Shown here: piece by piece, positions 15,438-24,668 of the stretch | Numbering within the stretch: the first letter of the stretch is position 1 | Layout of the letters: each line of letters begins with the position of its first letter | Assembly (NCBI RefSeq): GCF_016862095.1 | Contig: NZ_BOMH01000004.1 | Span: 1-64,000 of the forward strand | Direction: 5' to 3' | Source of the DNA: Actinoplanes cyaneus | GTDB taxonomy: Bacteria; Actinomycetota; Actinomycetes; Mycobacteriales; Micromonosporaceae | DNA: 64,000 bases | Program-made: the position numbers and the translations under genes | The notes under the pieces: model-generated | The model's input: only the letters and a program-made list of their open reading frames with translations | The model's database searches: none | What the model was told of the DNA's origin: nothing

Positions 15438-17770
15438 TCGCGTGGGCGATGGTCCGCCACCGGTTCGCGAGCTTCGCCGGCACGTTCGTGGCGATCGCGC
15501 TGGGTGTGGCAGTGGTGGCCGGCTCGGTGACGCTCTACCTGTCCTCACGGCCGCAGCCGCCCGAGCGGTACCGGGCGTCGCCGGTGATGGTGCAGGCGCC
15601 GTCGGTGGGCACCAACAACTACGGCGAGCCGGAGATCCGCTCGTGGACTCCGGCCGAGCTGACCACGATCTCCGCGACGCTGCGGCAGGATCCGCGGATC
15701 ACGGCGGCGATCCCCGATCCGTTCTTCTACGTGCAGAGACAGGGCAGTGAGGACCCCGGGTCGGCACAACTGGACGGCCACTCCTGGTCGTCGGCCGCGC
15801 TCGGTGGTTACCGGCTCACCGCGGGCGCCGCACCGGCGAAGAAGGGCGAGGTGGTGGTCGGGACACTGCCGGGGAGCACGACCGGCGCGGAGGTGACGCC
15901 CGGCGGCACGATCCGGGTGCTGACCTCGATCGGGCCGGAGACCTGGACCGTCAGCGGGACGACCGACGGGCCCGGCTACTACGTGACCGGGGGTGACGCG
16001 CTGGCGCGGGCTTCCGGCGTACGGGCGATGGGTCTGCTCGTGCAGGGTGACCAGGCGCAGGTGGCCGGCGCGGCGCAGACGCTGCTCGGAGCGTCCGGCA
16101 CGGTCCGCGCCGGGCCGGACCGGGCCGCCCTGGAGCCGGCGGCCGTCACCCGGATCCGCTGGCTCGGCGGGCAGCTGCTGATCGCGATGGTCACCCTCGG
16201 CACGTTCGCCACGGTCTTCGTGGTCGCGTCGACGTGCGCGCTGACCGCCGCGCAGCGACGGCGGGAGCTGGGCCTGCTGCGGGCGGGCGGTGCGACGCCG
16301 GGACAGGTCCGGCGCATGATGTATGCGGAGACGGCGCTCATCGCCCTGCTCGCCGGCCTGACCGGCGCCCCGCTGGGTGCCGCGCTCGCCCCGCTGCTGG
16401 CCGGCCCGATGACCGATCTGGGCCTGGAGCCAGCCGGCTTCGAGGCGACCTGGCAACCGCTCGCCGCCGGTGGCGCCGTCCTGCTCGGGCTGGTCGTCGC
16501 GCTGGCCGGGGTGGCCGTGGCGGCGCGCCGGGCGAGCCGGGTCCCGCCGTTGGCGGCCCTGCGGGATGCGGCCGCCGAGACCCGGTCGATGACGCCGTCG
16601 AGGTGGATTCTCGGCCTGCTCAGCGTCGCCCTGGGTGCGGCGCTGCTGGTCGCGATGCCGTCGATGGACACCAATGTGAAGACGACCGCCGGGATGGGCG
16701 CGGCGATGCTGCTGCTGACCGCGGGCGCGCTGCTCGCCCCGGTGGTGATCGGTCCGCTGGTGCGCCTGGTGACCGGCCCGTGGCGCGGCTCGGCGACCGG
16801 AATGGTGGTCCGGGAAGGCACCCTGACCGGGGTGCGGCGCGTCGCTTCGACGGCCGCGCCGGTGCTGGTCACGGTCGGCATGACGGTGCTGCTGACCGGG
16901 ATGGTGGCGACCATCGACGAGGCGTCCGGGATCGACGAGGCCGCGAAGATTCCGGCGGGGACCGTGCTGGCGCCGCACGGCACCCCCGGGCTGAGCGAGG
17001 CCGCGGTTCGTGCGCAGACCGGCAGTTCGCGGCTCGGCACCCGGGTGCTCGTCGAGCACGGGACGGCCGTCACCGGTGAGGACGCGACGGGCGTCGACGG
17101 CGCGCCGGTCACGCTCACCCCGGAGGCGGCGAAGAGGCTGGGCGCTTCGGCCGGATCGCCGATCAGCTTGCGGCTGGCCGACGGCACGGTCACGTCTGTC
17201 GAGGTACTGAAGGTGGACGCGCACGCCGCGGCCCCCGTGGTCCTTCCCCGGGAGCTGGTGCGCCGGCACGATCCGGATGCGCTGACCGGTGTGGTCATGC
17301 TGAGCGGTGAGCCTCGGGCGGCTGCCGGGGCCAGGGCCCTGACCGCCGGTGACTACGCGCGGGAGCTGGTGGCGGAGGAGGGTGACCTCGTCGATCTGTT
17401 CCTGTGGGTGCTGATCGGCCTGACCGCGGGATACACGGCGATCGCCGTGTCGAACACGCTGCTGATGGCGACGGCGGCGCGACGGCCGGAGTTCCGGGCG
17501 TTGCGGCTGGCGGGCGCGGGGCTCGGGCACGTGCTGCGGGTCACCACGGCGGAAGCGCTGCTCGCGACGTTCGTGGGGGCGCTGCTGGGTGGCGCGGTCG
17601 GCGGATTCTCGCTGACCGGGGTGCGGGCCGCTGTCGAGCAGGAGCTGGGCGTGCAGGTGGCCCTGCACCTCCCGTGGAGTGCGGCGATCGGGGTGACCGC
17701 CCTGTGCGCGCTGCTGGCGGTGATCGCCACGGCGGTGCCGGTGCTGCGCCGGACCGAACTCGCCCGCTGA
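15434..17770 (+). CDS. FtsX/MacB-type ABC transporter permease
   Basis: This 778-residue permease has a single N-terminal helix (residues 15-37), a large extracytoplasmic domain (38-235), and a three-helix FtsX domain (about 240-370, with ELGLLRAGGATPGQVRRM). Two more helices lie near 390-440, then a second extracytoplasmic domain (about 500-650) and a final three-helix FtsX domain (655-778, with FRALRLAGAGLGHVLRV). Such duplicated FtsX permeases usually move lipids, peptides or antibiotics out of the membrane rather than importing solutes. The start overlaps the ATPase stop (ATGA). Regulation by the divergent NarL-type system is likely. Confidence 0.92.
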   Translation: MIAWAMVRHRFASFAGTFVAIALGVAVVAGSVTLYLSSRPQPPERYRASPVMVQAPSVGTNNYGEPEIRSWTPAELTTISATLRQDPRITAAIPDPFFYVQRQGSEDPGSAQLDGHSWSSAALGGYRLTAGAAPAKKGEVVVGTLPGSTTGAEVTPGGTIRVLTSIGPETWTVSGTTDGPGYYVTGGDALARASGVRAMGLLVQGDQAQVAGAAQTLLGASGTVRAGPDRAALEPAAVTRIRWLGGQLLIAMVTLGTFATVFVVASTCALTAAQRRRELGLLRAGGATPGQVRRMMYAETALIALLAGLTGAPLGAALAPLLAGPMTDLGLEPAGFEATWQPLAAGGAVLLGLVVALAGVAVAARRASRVPPLAALRDAAAETRSMTPSRWILGLLSVALGAALLVAMPSMDTNVKTTAGMGAAMLLLTAGALLAPVVIGPLVRLVTGPWRGSATGMVVREGTLTGVRRVASTAAPVLVTVGMTVLLTGMVATIDEASGIDEAAKIPAGTVLAPHGTPGLSEAAVRAQTGSSRLGTRVLVEHGTAVTGEDATGVDGAPVTLTPEAAKRLGASAGSPISLRLADGTVTSVEVLKVDAHAAAPVVLPRELVRRHDPDALTGVVMLSGEPRAAAGARALTAGDYARELVAEEGDLVDLFLWVLIGLTAGYTAIAVSNTLLMATAARRPEFRALRLAGAGLGHVLRVTTAEALLATFVGALLGGAVGGFSLTGVRAAVEQELGVQVALHLPWSAAIGVTALCALLAVIATAVPVLRRTELAR

Positions 17771-17829
17771 CCCGGCGCGGTCAGCCGGACCGCTGCGGCG
17801 GCGCGGTGAGGTGGGCTTGCTCGCTGGTT

Positions 17830-17859
17830 TGCCGGAGCGTGCGGGAAGCGGCTCCGGCA
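17830..17859. terminator. Hairpin between convergent permease and EAL-HDOD genes
   Basis: TGCCGGAGC (17830-17838) pairs with GCTCCGGCA (17851-17859) around a 12-base loop. It sits in the convergent gap and could stop transcription from either side. No T-tract. Confidence 0.6.
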
Positions 17860-17865
17860 GGGTGA

Positions 17866-19068
17866 TCAACGACGACGTTTGGGGTTGAAGCGGTGCGCGG
17901 CGGTGAGGGTGAGCGTGGACCAGCGCATGGCGTCCAGGGCCGGGACGGCCAGGTCCTCGGAGCCGGGTTCGCCGGCTTCGTAGGCGCGGACCGCGTTCAG
18001 GACCTTGCCGAGGCGGCCGGTGCCGTGGGTGAGGGCGTCCGAGACGTCAGCGGTCAGGGGCAGGTGCTCGACCATCTGCTCCGGGCTGAAACCCATCAGG
18101 CGGCCCATGCCGGTGACCAGGCCGGCCACGAAGGCGGCGCCCGGGTCGGCGCTGAAACGCTGGGCCAGGTTCTCGCAGAGGCGGGCCTGGGTCAGCGCGG
18201 TGAGCAGCTGCTCCTCGGGCGCCTCGGCGACGTCGTCGACCACCATGAGCGTCGCCCAGCGGCGGATCCGGGTCAGACCGACCAGCATGACGGCCTGGCG
18301 CACCGAGGAGATCCGGCTGACGACGCCGGCCGCGACCGAGTTGCTGACCCGCAGGACACGCATGGCCAGGGCCGGGTCGCTGACGATGATCGAGGTGATC
18401 TTCTCGAGCTGGACGTCCGGGGACATCAGGGCCGCGACCAGCTCCAAGCGGCGCAGCCGCGACGGGGACAGGCTGGGCGCGGTCAGCACCTGGGGGCGGC
18501 TCAGCGCGTACCCCTGGCGCAGTTCCATGCCGTAGCGGTCGGCGATCGCGATCTGTTCCGCGGTCTCCAGCCGTTCCGCGACGAGCTGGATCCCGGCGAA
18601 CTGACGGCAGGCAGCGACGATCTCGTCGAGCCGGCTCAGGTCGCCGTCGAGCAGGTCGAGCTTGACGAAGGAGGCCAGCCCGAGCAGCTGCTCGTGACCG
18701 GAGCCCCAGACGAAGTCGTCCAGGGCGATCCGGTAACCGGCCTCGGCCAGCGCGGTGATGCCCTCGATGACCTCGTCGTCGACCTCGACGGTCTCCAGAA
18801 CCTCAAGCACCACCTGCTCGGGGCCGAACGGCAACGGCAGCCGCCCGGTCACGAACTCGCGAGTGAGGTTGATGAAGCACGGACGATTCCCGGCCACCTC
18901 GGCGATGCCGAACTCGGTGAACGCGTTGATCATGACCGTGCTGGTGGCATAAGTATCCTGCCGGCCGGACGCCACGTCGTCCATGCGGCCGCGGAAGAGC
19001 AGCTCGTACGCGACGACGGCGCCCGAGGCGTCAAAGATCGGTTGACGACCGACGTGCACCGCATCCAT
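17866..19068 (-). CDS. EAL-HDOD (YuxH-type) signalling protein with degenerate EAL
   Basis: This protein is about 400 residues. It starts MDAVHVGRQPIFDASGAVVAYELLFRGR, the typical YuxH beginning. The EAL signature is replaced by ELL, and the phosphodiesterase catalytic acidic set is incomplete, so it probably binds rather than hydrolyses cyclic-di-GMP, or only mediates protein contacts. The C-terminal half (about 200-400) is an HDOD domain (LVAALMSPDVQLEKITSIIVSDPALAMRVLRVSNS). I chose the ATG at 19068 for its match to the family; the frame stays open further upstream. It is divergent from the acyl-CoA ligase gene with about 175 bases between them. Confidence 0.9.
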   Translation of the reverse strand: MDAVHVGRQPIFDASGAVVAYELLFRGRMDDVASGRQDTYATSTVMINAFTEFGIAEVAGNRPCFINLTREFVTGRLPLPFGPEQVVLEVLETVEVDDEVIEGITALAEAGYRIALDDFVWGSGHEQLLGLASFVKLDLLDGDLSRLDEIVAACRQFAGIQLVAERLETAEQIAIADRYGMELRQGYALSRPQVLTAPSLSPSRLRRLELVAALMSPDVQLEKITSIIVSDPALAMRVLRVSNSVAAGVVSRISSVRQAVMLVGLTRIRRWATLMVVDDVAEAPEEQLLTALTQARLCENLAQRFSADPGAAFVAGLVTGMGRLMGFSPEQMVEHLPLTADVSDALTHGTGRLGKVLNAVRAYEAGEPGSEDLAVPALDAMRWSTLTLTAAHRFNPKRRR

Positions 19069-19243
19069 CACCGGAATTCCCACGCCGACGCCATCGGCAT
19101 AAAACGCGGCGACCTGACGAATCCGGGCAGGAAAACGGTCTGTCGCCACGAAGAAACCTTGGCGAAACGGTGGGTTCCGCCGACGCGACGCACATGTTGG
19201 GATGAGATCGCCGTCACAGCGCCATTTGAAGGGATTCCCCCGG

Positions 19244-20791
19244 ATGCTCAACCTCTCCGTTCTGCTGGAGGACAGCGCCCGCCGCTACCCGGAGCGCGCC
19301 GCGGTGGTGCTCGGTCCGCAACGACTGACCTACGCCCAGGTCGAAGCGGCGGCGAACCAGGTGGCGAACATGCTGGCGGCGCGTGGCATCCAGCCGGGCG
19401 ACAAGGTCGCGTTGTCCTGCCCGAACCTGCCGTACTTCCCGGTGATCTACTACGGGATCCTGAAGGCCGGCGCGGTCGTCGTCCCGCTGAACGTGCTGCT
19501 CAAGGGCCGCGAGATCACGTACCACCTGAAGGACTCCGAGGCGAAGGCGTACTTCTGCTTCCAGGGCACGCCGGAGCTGCCGATGGGCGCCGAGGGCCAC
19601 GCCGGCTTCAGCGGCGCCGAGGACTGCGAGCACTTCTTCCTGGTGACCGCGGACCCGGCGGCCGCGTCGCCGATCGAGGGCGCGGAGACGCTCGGGCAGG
19701 CGCTGGCCGGTCACGGCCCGGCCTTCGAGACCGTCCTGCGCTCCGAGACCGACGCCGCGGTGATCCTCTACACCAGCGGCACGACCGGCCAGGCCAAGGG
19801 CGCCGAGCTGTCCCACTCGAACCTGGTGCTGAACGCGCTGACCTGCAACCGGCTGTTCAAATCCGAGCCTGGCACCGACACCCACCTGCTGGTGCTGCCG
19901 CTGTTCCACTCGTTCGGCTCGACGGTGAACATGAACGCCGGCTTCGCGGTCGCGGCGACCCTGGTGCTGCTGCCGCGCTTCGAGGCGAAGGCAGCCGTGC
20001 AGTTGCTGCAGAGCGAGGACGTGACGTTCTTCGCCGGCGTCCCGACGATGTACTGGGGGCTGCTGAACGCCCTCGGCGACGACGTCGACGTCGAGCGGAT
20101 CGCCCGGAACATGCGGGTCGCCGTCTCCGGCGGCTCCAGCCTGCCGGTCGAGATCATCAAAGCGGTCAAGGAGCGCTTCGGGGTCAGCATCCTCGAGGGG
20201 TACGGGCTGTCGGAGACCTCGCCGGTCGCCACGTTCAGCGACCCGGACAGCGAGCCTCGCCCCGGCTCGATCGGCATCCCGATCTGGGGTGTCGAGGTGA
20301 AGCTGATCGACGCGGAGTGGAACACGGTGACCGGCGCCGACGAGATCGGCGAGATCGCGGTGCGCGGGCACAACATCATGAACGGGTACTACAACCGGCC
20401 GGAGGCGACGGCCGAGGTGCTGAACAACGGCTGGTTCCGCACGGGCGACCTGGCACGACGCGACAAGGACGGCTTCTACTACATCGTCGACCGCGCCAAG
20501 GACATGATCATCCGAGGTGGCTTCAACGTCTACCCGCGGGAGATCGAGGAAGTGCTGATCACGCACGAGGCGGTCTCGCTCGCCGCGGTGATCGGGGTGC
20601 CGCACGCCAGCCACGGCGAGGAGGTCAAGGCGTTCGTGATCCTGCATCCGGGCGCGACGGTCACCGAGGAGGAGCTGGTGGCCTGGGGCCGGGAGCAGAT
20701 GGCCTCCTACAAGTACCCGCGGATCGTGAAGATCGTCGAGTCGCTGCCGATGACCGCGACCGGCAAGCTGCTCAAGCGCGAGCTGAGCTGA
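19244..20791 (+). CDS. Long-chain acyl-CoA synthetase / AMP-binding ligase
   Basis: This 515-residue member of the adenylate-forming family activates a carboxylate with ATP and CoA. Motifs present are the P-loop YTSGTTGQAKGAE (about residue 178), the A4-A5 region GYGLSETSP, GWFRTGD, and the C-terminal PMTATGKLLKREL with the catalytic Lys. The size and the FHSFGSTVNMN segment match FadD-type long-chain fatty-acid ligases. AAGGGA lies 10 bases ahead of the ATG at 19244. It is monocistronic; the substrate chain length cannot be read from sequence. Confidence 0.92.
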   Translation: MLNLSVLLEDSARRYPERAAVVLGPQRLTYAQVEAAANQVANMLAARGIQPGDKVALSCPNLPYFPVIYYGILKAGAVVVPLNVLLKGREITYHLKDSEAKAYFCFQGTPELPMGAEGHAGFSGAEDCEHFFLVTADPAAASPIEGAETLGQALAGHGPAFETVLRSETDAAVILYTSGTTGQAKGAELSHSNLVLNALTCNRLFKSEPGTDTHLLVLPLFHSFGSTVNMNAGFAVAATLVLLPRFEAKAAVQLLQSEDVTFFAGVPTMYWGLLNALGDDVDVERIARNMRVAVSGGSSLPVEIIKAVKERFGVSILEGYGLSETSPVATFSDPDSEPRPGSIGIPIWGVEVKLIDAEWNTVTGADEIGEIAVRGHNIMNGYYNRPEATAEVLNNGWFRTGDLARRDKDGFYYIVDRAKDMIIRGGFNVYPREIEEVLITHEAVSLAAVIGVPHASHGEEVKAFVILHPGATVTEEELVAWGREQMASYKYPRIVKIVESLPMTATGKLLKRELS

Positions 20792-20884
20792 CGACCGGCA
20801 CGACCGGGCGATCCGGGCGCGGCCCGCACGAACGCGCCGGGTCACCTGGGCGCGGCCGGGCTCGGGCTCGCCGGGTTGCCCGAC

Positions 20885-20985
20885 GCGGACACACCGGATG
20901 GCCTGGGCGCGGGCCGGTGCGGACACGCCGGGTGGCCCGGTGCGACCCGGTGCGGACGCGCCGGCCGGGCCGATGGCGCGGGCGG
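20885..20985 (+). repeat. Degenerate 33-34-bp tandem repeats 3' of the acyl-CoA ligase gene
   Basis: Three units start with GCGGACRCRCCGG at 20885, 20919 and 20952. They lie in the gap 20792-21146, which otherwise holds only the hairpin at 21007-21037 and the GlnX leader. Confidence 0.7.
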
Positions 20986-21006
20986 CGCGGGGCGCGGCCG
21001 CGAAAA

Positions 21007-21037
21007 CGACGCTCGGCGGGTATCCCGCCGAGCGTCG
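21007..21037. terminator. 14-bp hairpin ahead of the glnX-pknG operon
   Basis: Arms 21007-21020 and 21024-21037 are perfectly complementary around TAT. On the plus strand it could end the acyl-CoA ligase transcript. On the minus strand it is followed by TTTT, like an intrinsic terminator, although no minus-strand gene reads into it. Confidence 0.7.
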
Positions 21038-21146
21038 CCGGTCCCTAGACTCGCACCCACAAAAGAGGCCGCGAAGCCGCCCGTGATCGCTTGCATCCGT
21101 GACGCACAGTGGACGGGCAGGCACCCGCGCCGTACAGGAGGCAAGC

Positions 21147-22457
21147 GTGACGACAGCCCTGGCGCGACGGACCCCATCACCGGCCGCGGCCTACACGCCG
21201 CCGCCCGAGGGCCTCGTGCACCGGGTTGCGGGTCTGCGCCGCACCTCCCCCGGCCGTCTGCAGCTGATCCTCGCCGCCCTGCTCACGCTGGGCCTGCTCA
21301 CCGGCCTGATCGCCGGGCTGACCGCCCACGCGGCCAGCTCCGGCACCGCCGGGCTCGGTGATCGCGCCCAGCCGCTGCTGGTCAAGGCCGAATCGGTCTG
21401 GTCGGCGCTGGCCGACGCGGACACCACGGCGGCCCAGGCGTTCCTGGCCGGGGGCCTGGAGCCGGACACGCTGACCCAGCGCTACGACGCCGATCTGGCC
21501 GCGGCCGGCACGTCGCTGGCCGGGGCGGCCCGGCTGGTGCCGGCCGGCAGCGAGGCCGCCACGGCGATCGACGGGCTCTCGGTCGGCCTCGCGAAGTACG
21601 CGGCGCTGGTCGCCACGGCGCGCGCCGACAACCGGCAGGGGCTTCCGCTCGGCGCCTCGTACCTGACCGCCGCCTCCACACTCAACCGGGACACCTTGCA
21701 GCCGCAGGCGCAGGCGCTGTTCCGGATCGCCACCGACGAGATCGACGCGGGGTACGACTCGGCGCACAGCTCGTGGTGGCTGATCGCGATGCTGGTGCTG
21801 GCCGTGGCGCTCGGCGTCGCGCTGCTCTGGGCCCAGGGCTACCTGAGCCGGACGACGCACCGCACGTTCAACGTCCCGCTGGTCGCCGCTACCGGCCTGT
21901 TCGCGCTGCTGATCCTGCTGACCGTGACGGTCTTCGCGAACCAGCGCAACCATCTGGGCGAGGCCGCCCGGGAGGGTTCGGAGCCGGTGGCGACGTTCGC
22001 CCGGCTGCACATCGCGGTGCTGACCGAGCGCGCCGACGAGGCGTTGACCCTGGCCGCGCGTGGTTCCGCGGACCGGGAGAAGGATTTCGACCAGACCACG
22101 GCCACGATCGACTTCGGCGACACGCGCCTGGAGCCGGCGCACGAGTTCGCCGTCGCCGCGAGGCAGCAGCACGACGCCTATCTCGCCACGCACGATCAGG
22201 TGCGCGGGCTGAGCGAGGGCGGCGACTACGACGGCGCGGTGGCGCTGGCCGTCGGTGATCAGGCGTCCCGGCAGTTCGGCGAGTTGCGGACCACGCTGGA
22301 GGGCGCGATCGACAACCGCGAGGCCGCGTTCACCGAGCAGATCGGTGCGGCCGGCGAGTGGCTCGACCTGCTGACCCTGATCGGCCCGCTGCTGGCGCTC
22401 GGCATCTGCGCGCTGGCGGTCTTCGGCATCCGCGCCCGACTCGAGGAGTACCGGTGA
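21147..22457 (+). CDS. glnX: GlnX-like four-helix membrane sensor protein
   Basis: This 436-residue protein has four membrane helices (about residues 33-55, 210-230, 245-265 and 405-425) and two extracytoplasmic helical domains between helices 1-2 and 3-4. Position, size and topology match mycobacterial GlnX, which relays amino-acid availability from lipoprotein GlnH to kinase PknG. The GTG start at 21147 has a perfect AGGAGG five bases upstream. It heads a seven-gene operon. The name rests on synteny and topology rather than on a sequence alignment. Confidence 0.85.
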   Translation: MTTALARRTPSPAAAYTPPPEGLVHRVAGLRRTSPGRLQLILAALLTLGLLTGLIAGLTAHAASSGTAGLGDRAQPLLVKAESVWSALADADTTAAQAFLAGGLEPDTLTQRYDADLAAAGTSLAGAARLVPAGSEAATAIDGLSVGLAKYAALVATARADNRQGLPLGASYLTAASTLNRDTLQPQAQALFRIATDEIDAGYDSAHSSWWLIAMLVLAVALGVALLWAQGYLSRTTHRTFNVPLVAATGLFALLILLTVTVFANQRNHLGEAAREGSEPVATFARLHIAVLTERADEALTLAARGSADREKDFDQTTATIDFGDTRLEPAHEFAVAARQQHDAYLATHDQVRGLSEGGDYDGAVALAVGDQASRQFGELRTTLEGAIDNREAAFTEQIGAAGEWLDLLTLIGPLLALGICALAVFGIRARLEEYR

Positions 22458-22524
22458 GGCGCCCCGTGGAGCAGCGCCCAGCTGCCCGAGTTCTGATGAG
22501 CATCCATGTGAAGGAGTGCCGGTG

Positions 22525-23490
22525 ATGACGCGGACGCGCCTGGCCACGATCGCCGTCACCGCGGCGCTGCTGCTCGGCGCGGCCGGGTGCTCCGGCGATT
22601 CGTCGCCGCGCTACGACGAGGCCACCGCCGCGCCGACCGCGGGCCAGCCGGGGGCCGGGCAGTCCGCGGCGCCGGCGCCGACCCCGGCGAACTGCGATCC
22701 GCGTGCCAGCCGGCGCCCGGACGGCGCCCTGCCCGCGCCGGGGCAGATGCCGGCGGGCACCCTGATGGCGGAGATCCGCAAACGTGGCCGCCTGATCCTC
22801 GGCACCAGTCAGGACACGCTGCTGTTCAGCTCGCGGAACCCGTTCACCGGCAGGATCGAGGGTTTCGACGTCGACATGGCCCGCCTGGTCGCGCAGGCCA
22901 TCTTCGGCGATCCGAACAAGCTGGAGATCAAGGTCATCGCGTACGACCAGCGCGTCAACGAGGTCCTTCTCGGCAAGGTGGATCTGGTGGCGGACACGAT
23001 GACCGCGACCTGTGACCGGTGGAAGGACGTCGACTTCTCCGTCATCTACTACGAGGCCGGGCAGAAGGTGCTGGTCAGAAAGGACTCGACGGCCAAGAGC
23101 ATCGAGGATCTGGGGAAGAAGAAGATCTGCTCGGCGGCGGGCTCGACGTCGTACGACAACATCGGCAAGGTGAAGAGCGAACCGGTCGCCGTGGCGAAGC
23201 CGACCTTCGGTGACTGCCTGGTCGCGTTCCAGCAGAACGAGGTGGACGCCATCTCCACCGACGACACGATCCTGGCCGGGATGGCGGCCCAGGATCCGTA
23301 CGCCATGGTGATCGGTGACCGATTCACCCAGGAGCCGTACGGGATGGCGATCAACCGCAATCACCCGGAGTTCACCCGGTTCGTCAACGCTGTGCTGGTG
23401 AAGGCGGCGCAGGACGGCACGTGGACGAAGACCTACGAGAGGTGGCTGGGCGGCACGGCTCCGAAGCCACCGGTGGCGCAGTACCAATGA
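22525..23490 (+). CDS. glnH: GlnH-like glutamate/aspartate-binding lipoprotein
   Basis: This 321-residue extracytoplasmic solute-binding protein has a lipoprotein signal with lipobox GAAGC (Cys 22), a Pro/Ala linker (about 25-60) and a family-3 substrate-binding domain. Landmarks include GRLILGTSQDTLLFSSRNPFTGRIEGFDVDMARLVA near the N-lobe, DLVADTMTATCDRW in the hinge, and FQQNEVDAISTDDTILAGM. No ABC permease or ATPase adjoins it, which fits a sensory rather than transport role. The ATG at 22525 follows AAGGAG by 8 bases. In mycobacteria the homologous GlnH binds Asp/Glu/Asn and signals through GlnX to PknG. Confidence 0.88.
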   Translation: MTRTRLATIAVTAALLLGAAGCSGDSSPRYDEATAAPTAGQPGAGQSAAPAPTPANCDPRASRRPDGALPAPGQMPAGTLMAEIRKRGRLILGTSQDTLLFSSRNPFTGRIEGFDVDMARLVAQAIFGDPNKLEIKVIAYDQRVNEVLLGKVDLVADTMTATCDRWKDVDFSVIYYEAGQKVLVRKDSTAKSIEDLGKKKICSAAGSTSYDNIGKVKSEPVAVAKPTFGDCLVAFQQNEVDAISTDDTILAGMAAQDPYAMVIGDRFTQEPYGMAINRNHPEFTRFVNAVLVKAAQDGTWTKTYERWLGGTAPKPPVAQYQ

Positions 23491-24668
23491 CGGCCCCTTC
23501 GGTAGCTCCCGCCGACGCCGAGCTGGCGCGACTTGGGACCGCGGTGGAGGCGATGTCGCGCAACCTCGTGGAGCTCGACCAGTTGCCGGCCCGCCACGAC
23601 CTGGACAGCAAGGCGCTGACCGGCCGCACCGCCGCCGAGTGGGCGGAGGCGAGCGCCGCGCTGGCCACCCTCTGGGAGGGTTTCCGCCTGCTCTCCGAGT
23701 CGATCGCACGGGCGCAGTCGCTGCGCGGGCAGCGGCGGCTCAGCGACAGCGACCGCGCGAAGTTCGTGCACGAGGTGCTCGGCCCGTCGATCCTGCTCTC
23801 CACGACCAGCGTGCCGCTCGCCCAGCGCGGCCTGCTCGGCGCCGGTCAGGTGACCACCACGTGCTCGCCGGCCGAGCTGCTGGCCGCGATGGAGCGCTCG
23901 TTCACGATCGCGATCGGGGTGGCGACCCGCGCGGCGGACGCGTGGCAGACGTTGCTGCCGGCCGCCGCCGACGCCGCTGCCGCCCTGCAGCGGGCGCGGG
24001 ACGCCGGCTCTCCCGCCACCCTGCTGAACCAGGCCGACCGTCTGCTCGGCGAGCTGACCGGCACCCTGGCCGGCGATCCGCTCGGCGCCGACGCGTCGGT
24101 TCTCGCCCGCGTCCGGGAGCTGATCGCGCGCGCCGACGCGGAGCGCACCTCGGCGATCGAGCTGCGTGACTCGCTGACCCGCCGGTTGTCGCAGGCCCGT
24201 GACCGGGCCGACGAGCTGGACCGCGCGGAGCAGGCGGCGCGGGAGGCCCGCGAGCGGGTGGACGGCCGGTTCCCGCCGTCGCAGGTCGCCGCGGTCCGCC
24301 CGCTGAGCCTGCGCCCGGACCTGGCCGCGGTCGAGGCGCTCGCGGCGGCCGGTCAGTGGGCGCTGATCAGTCCGCGGCTGGCCCGGTGGAGCCGGGAGGC
24401 GCAGGAGCGGCTGGCCGCGCTCGCCGTCGTCCGGACGCACAACGAGCGGCTGCTCGCCGACCGGGCCGAGCTGCGTGGCCGGCTCAGCGCGTACCAGGCG
24501 AAGGCGCTGCGTCACGGGCTGGGCGAGCATCCCCGGCTGACTCCGCTCGCCGACCGGGCCCGGACCCTGCTGCACACCGCGCCGTGCGAGCTGGAGCAGG
24601 CTCGCGCGGCCGTCGACGCGTACCAGGAAATGTTGACCGCCACGATCGCGAGGGATGCCCGGTCATGA
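23487..24668 (+). CDS. Conserved helical protein of the glnX-pknG operon, unknown function
   Basis: This 393-residue protein has no signal peptide or membrane helix and is rich in Ala, Leu and Arg, with long predicted helices and coiled-coil-like heptads (for example about residues 215-260, LTRRLSQARDRADELDRAEQAAREARERV, given here as a range 219-247). It overlaps both neighbours by 4 bases (ATGA at 23487 and 24665), so it is translationally coupled to GlnH and PknG. It may be the cytosolic link between the membrane sensor and the kinase. I do not recognise a family. Confidence 0.85.
   Translation: MTAPSVAPADAELARLGTAVEAMSRNLVELDQLPARHDLDSKALTGRTAAEWAEASAALATLWEGFRLLSESIARAQSLRGQRRLSDSDRAKFVHEVLGPSILLSTTSVPLAQRGLLGAGQVTTTCSPAELLAAMERSFTIAIGVATRAADAWQTLLPAAADAAAALQRARDAGSPATLLNQADRLLGELTGTLAGDPLGADASVLARVRELIARADAERTSAIELRDSLTRRLSQARDRADELDRAEQAAREARERVDGRFPPSQVAAVRPLSLRPDLAAVEALAAAGQWALISPRLARWSREAQERLAALAVVRTHNERLLADRAELRGRLSAYQAKALRHGLGEHPRLTPLADRARTLLHTAPCELEQARAAVDAYQEMLTATIARDARS

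Noticed and set aside
17893..21048. 1051-residue plus-strand frame
   Set aside because: It is antisense to EAL-HDOD and out of frame with the acyl-CoA ligase; the long open frame reflects high GC.
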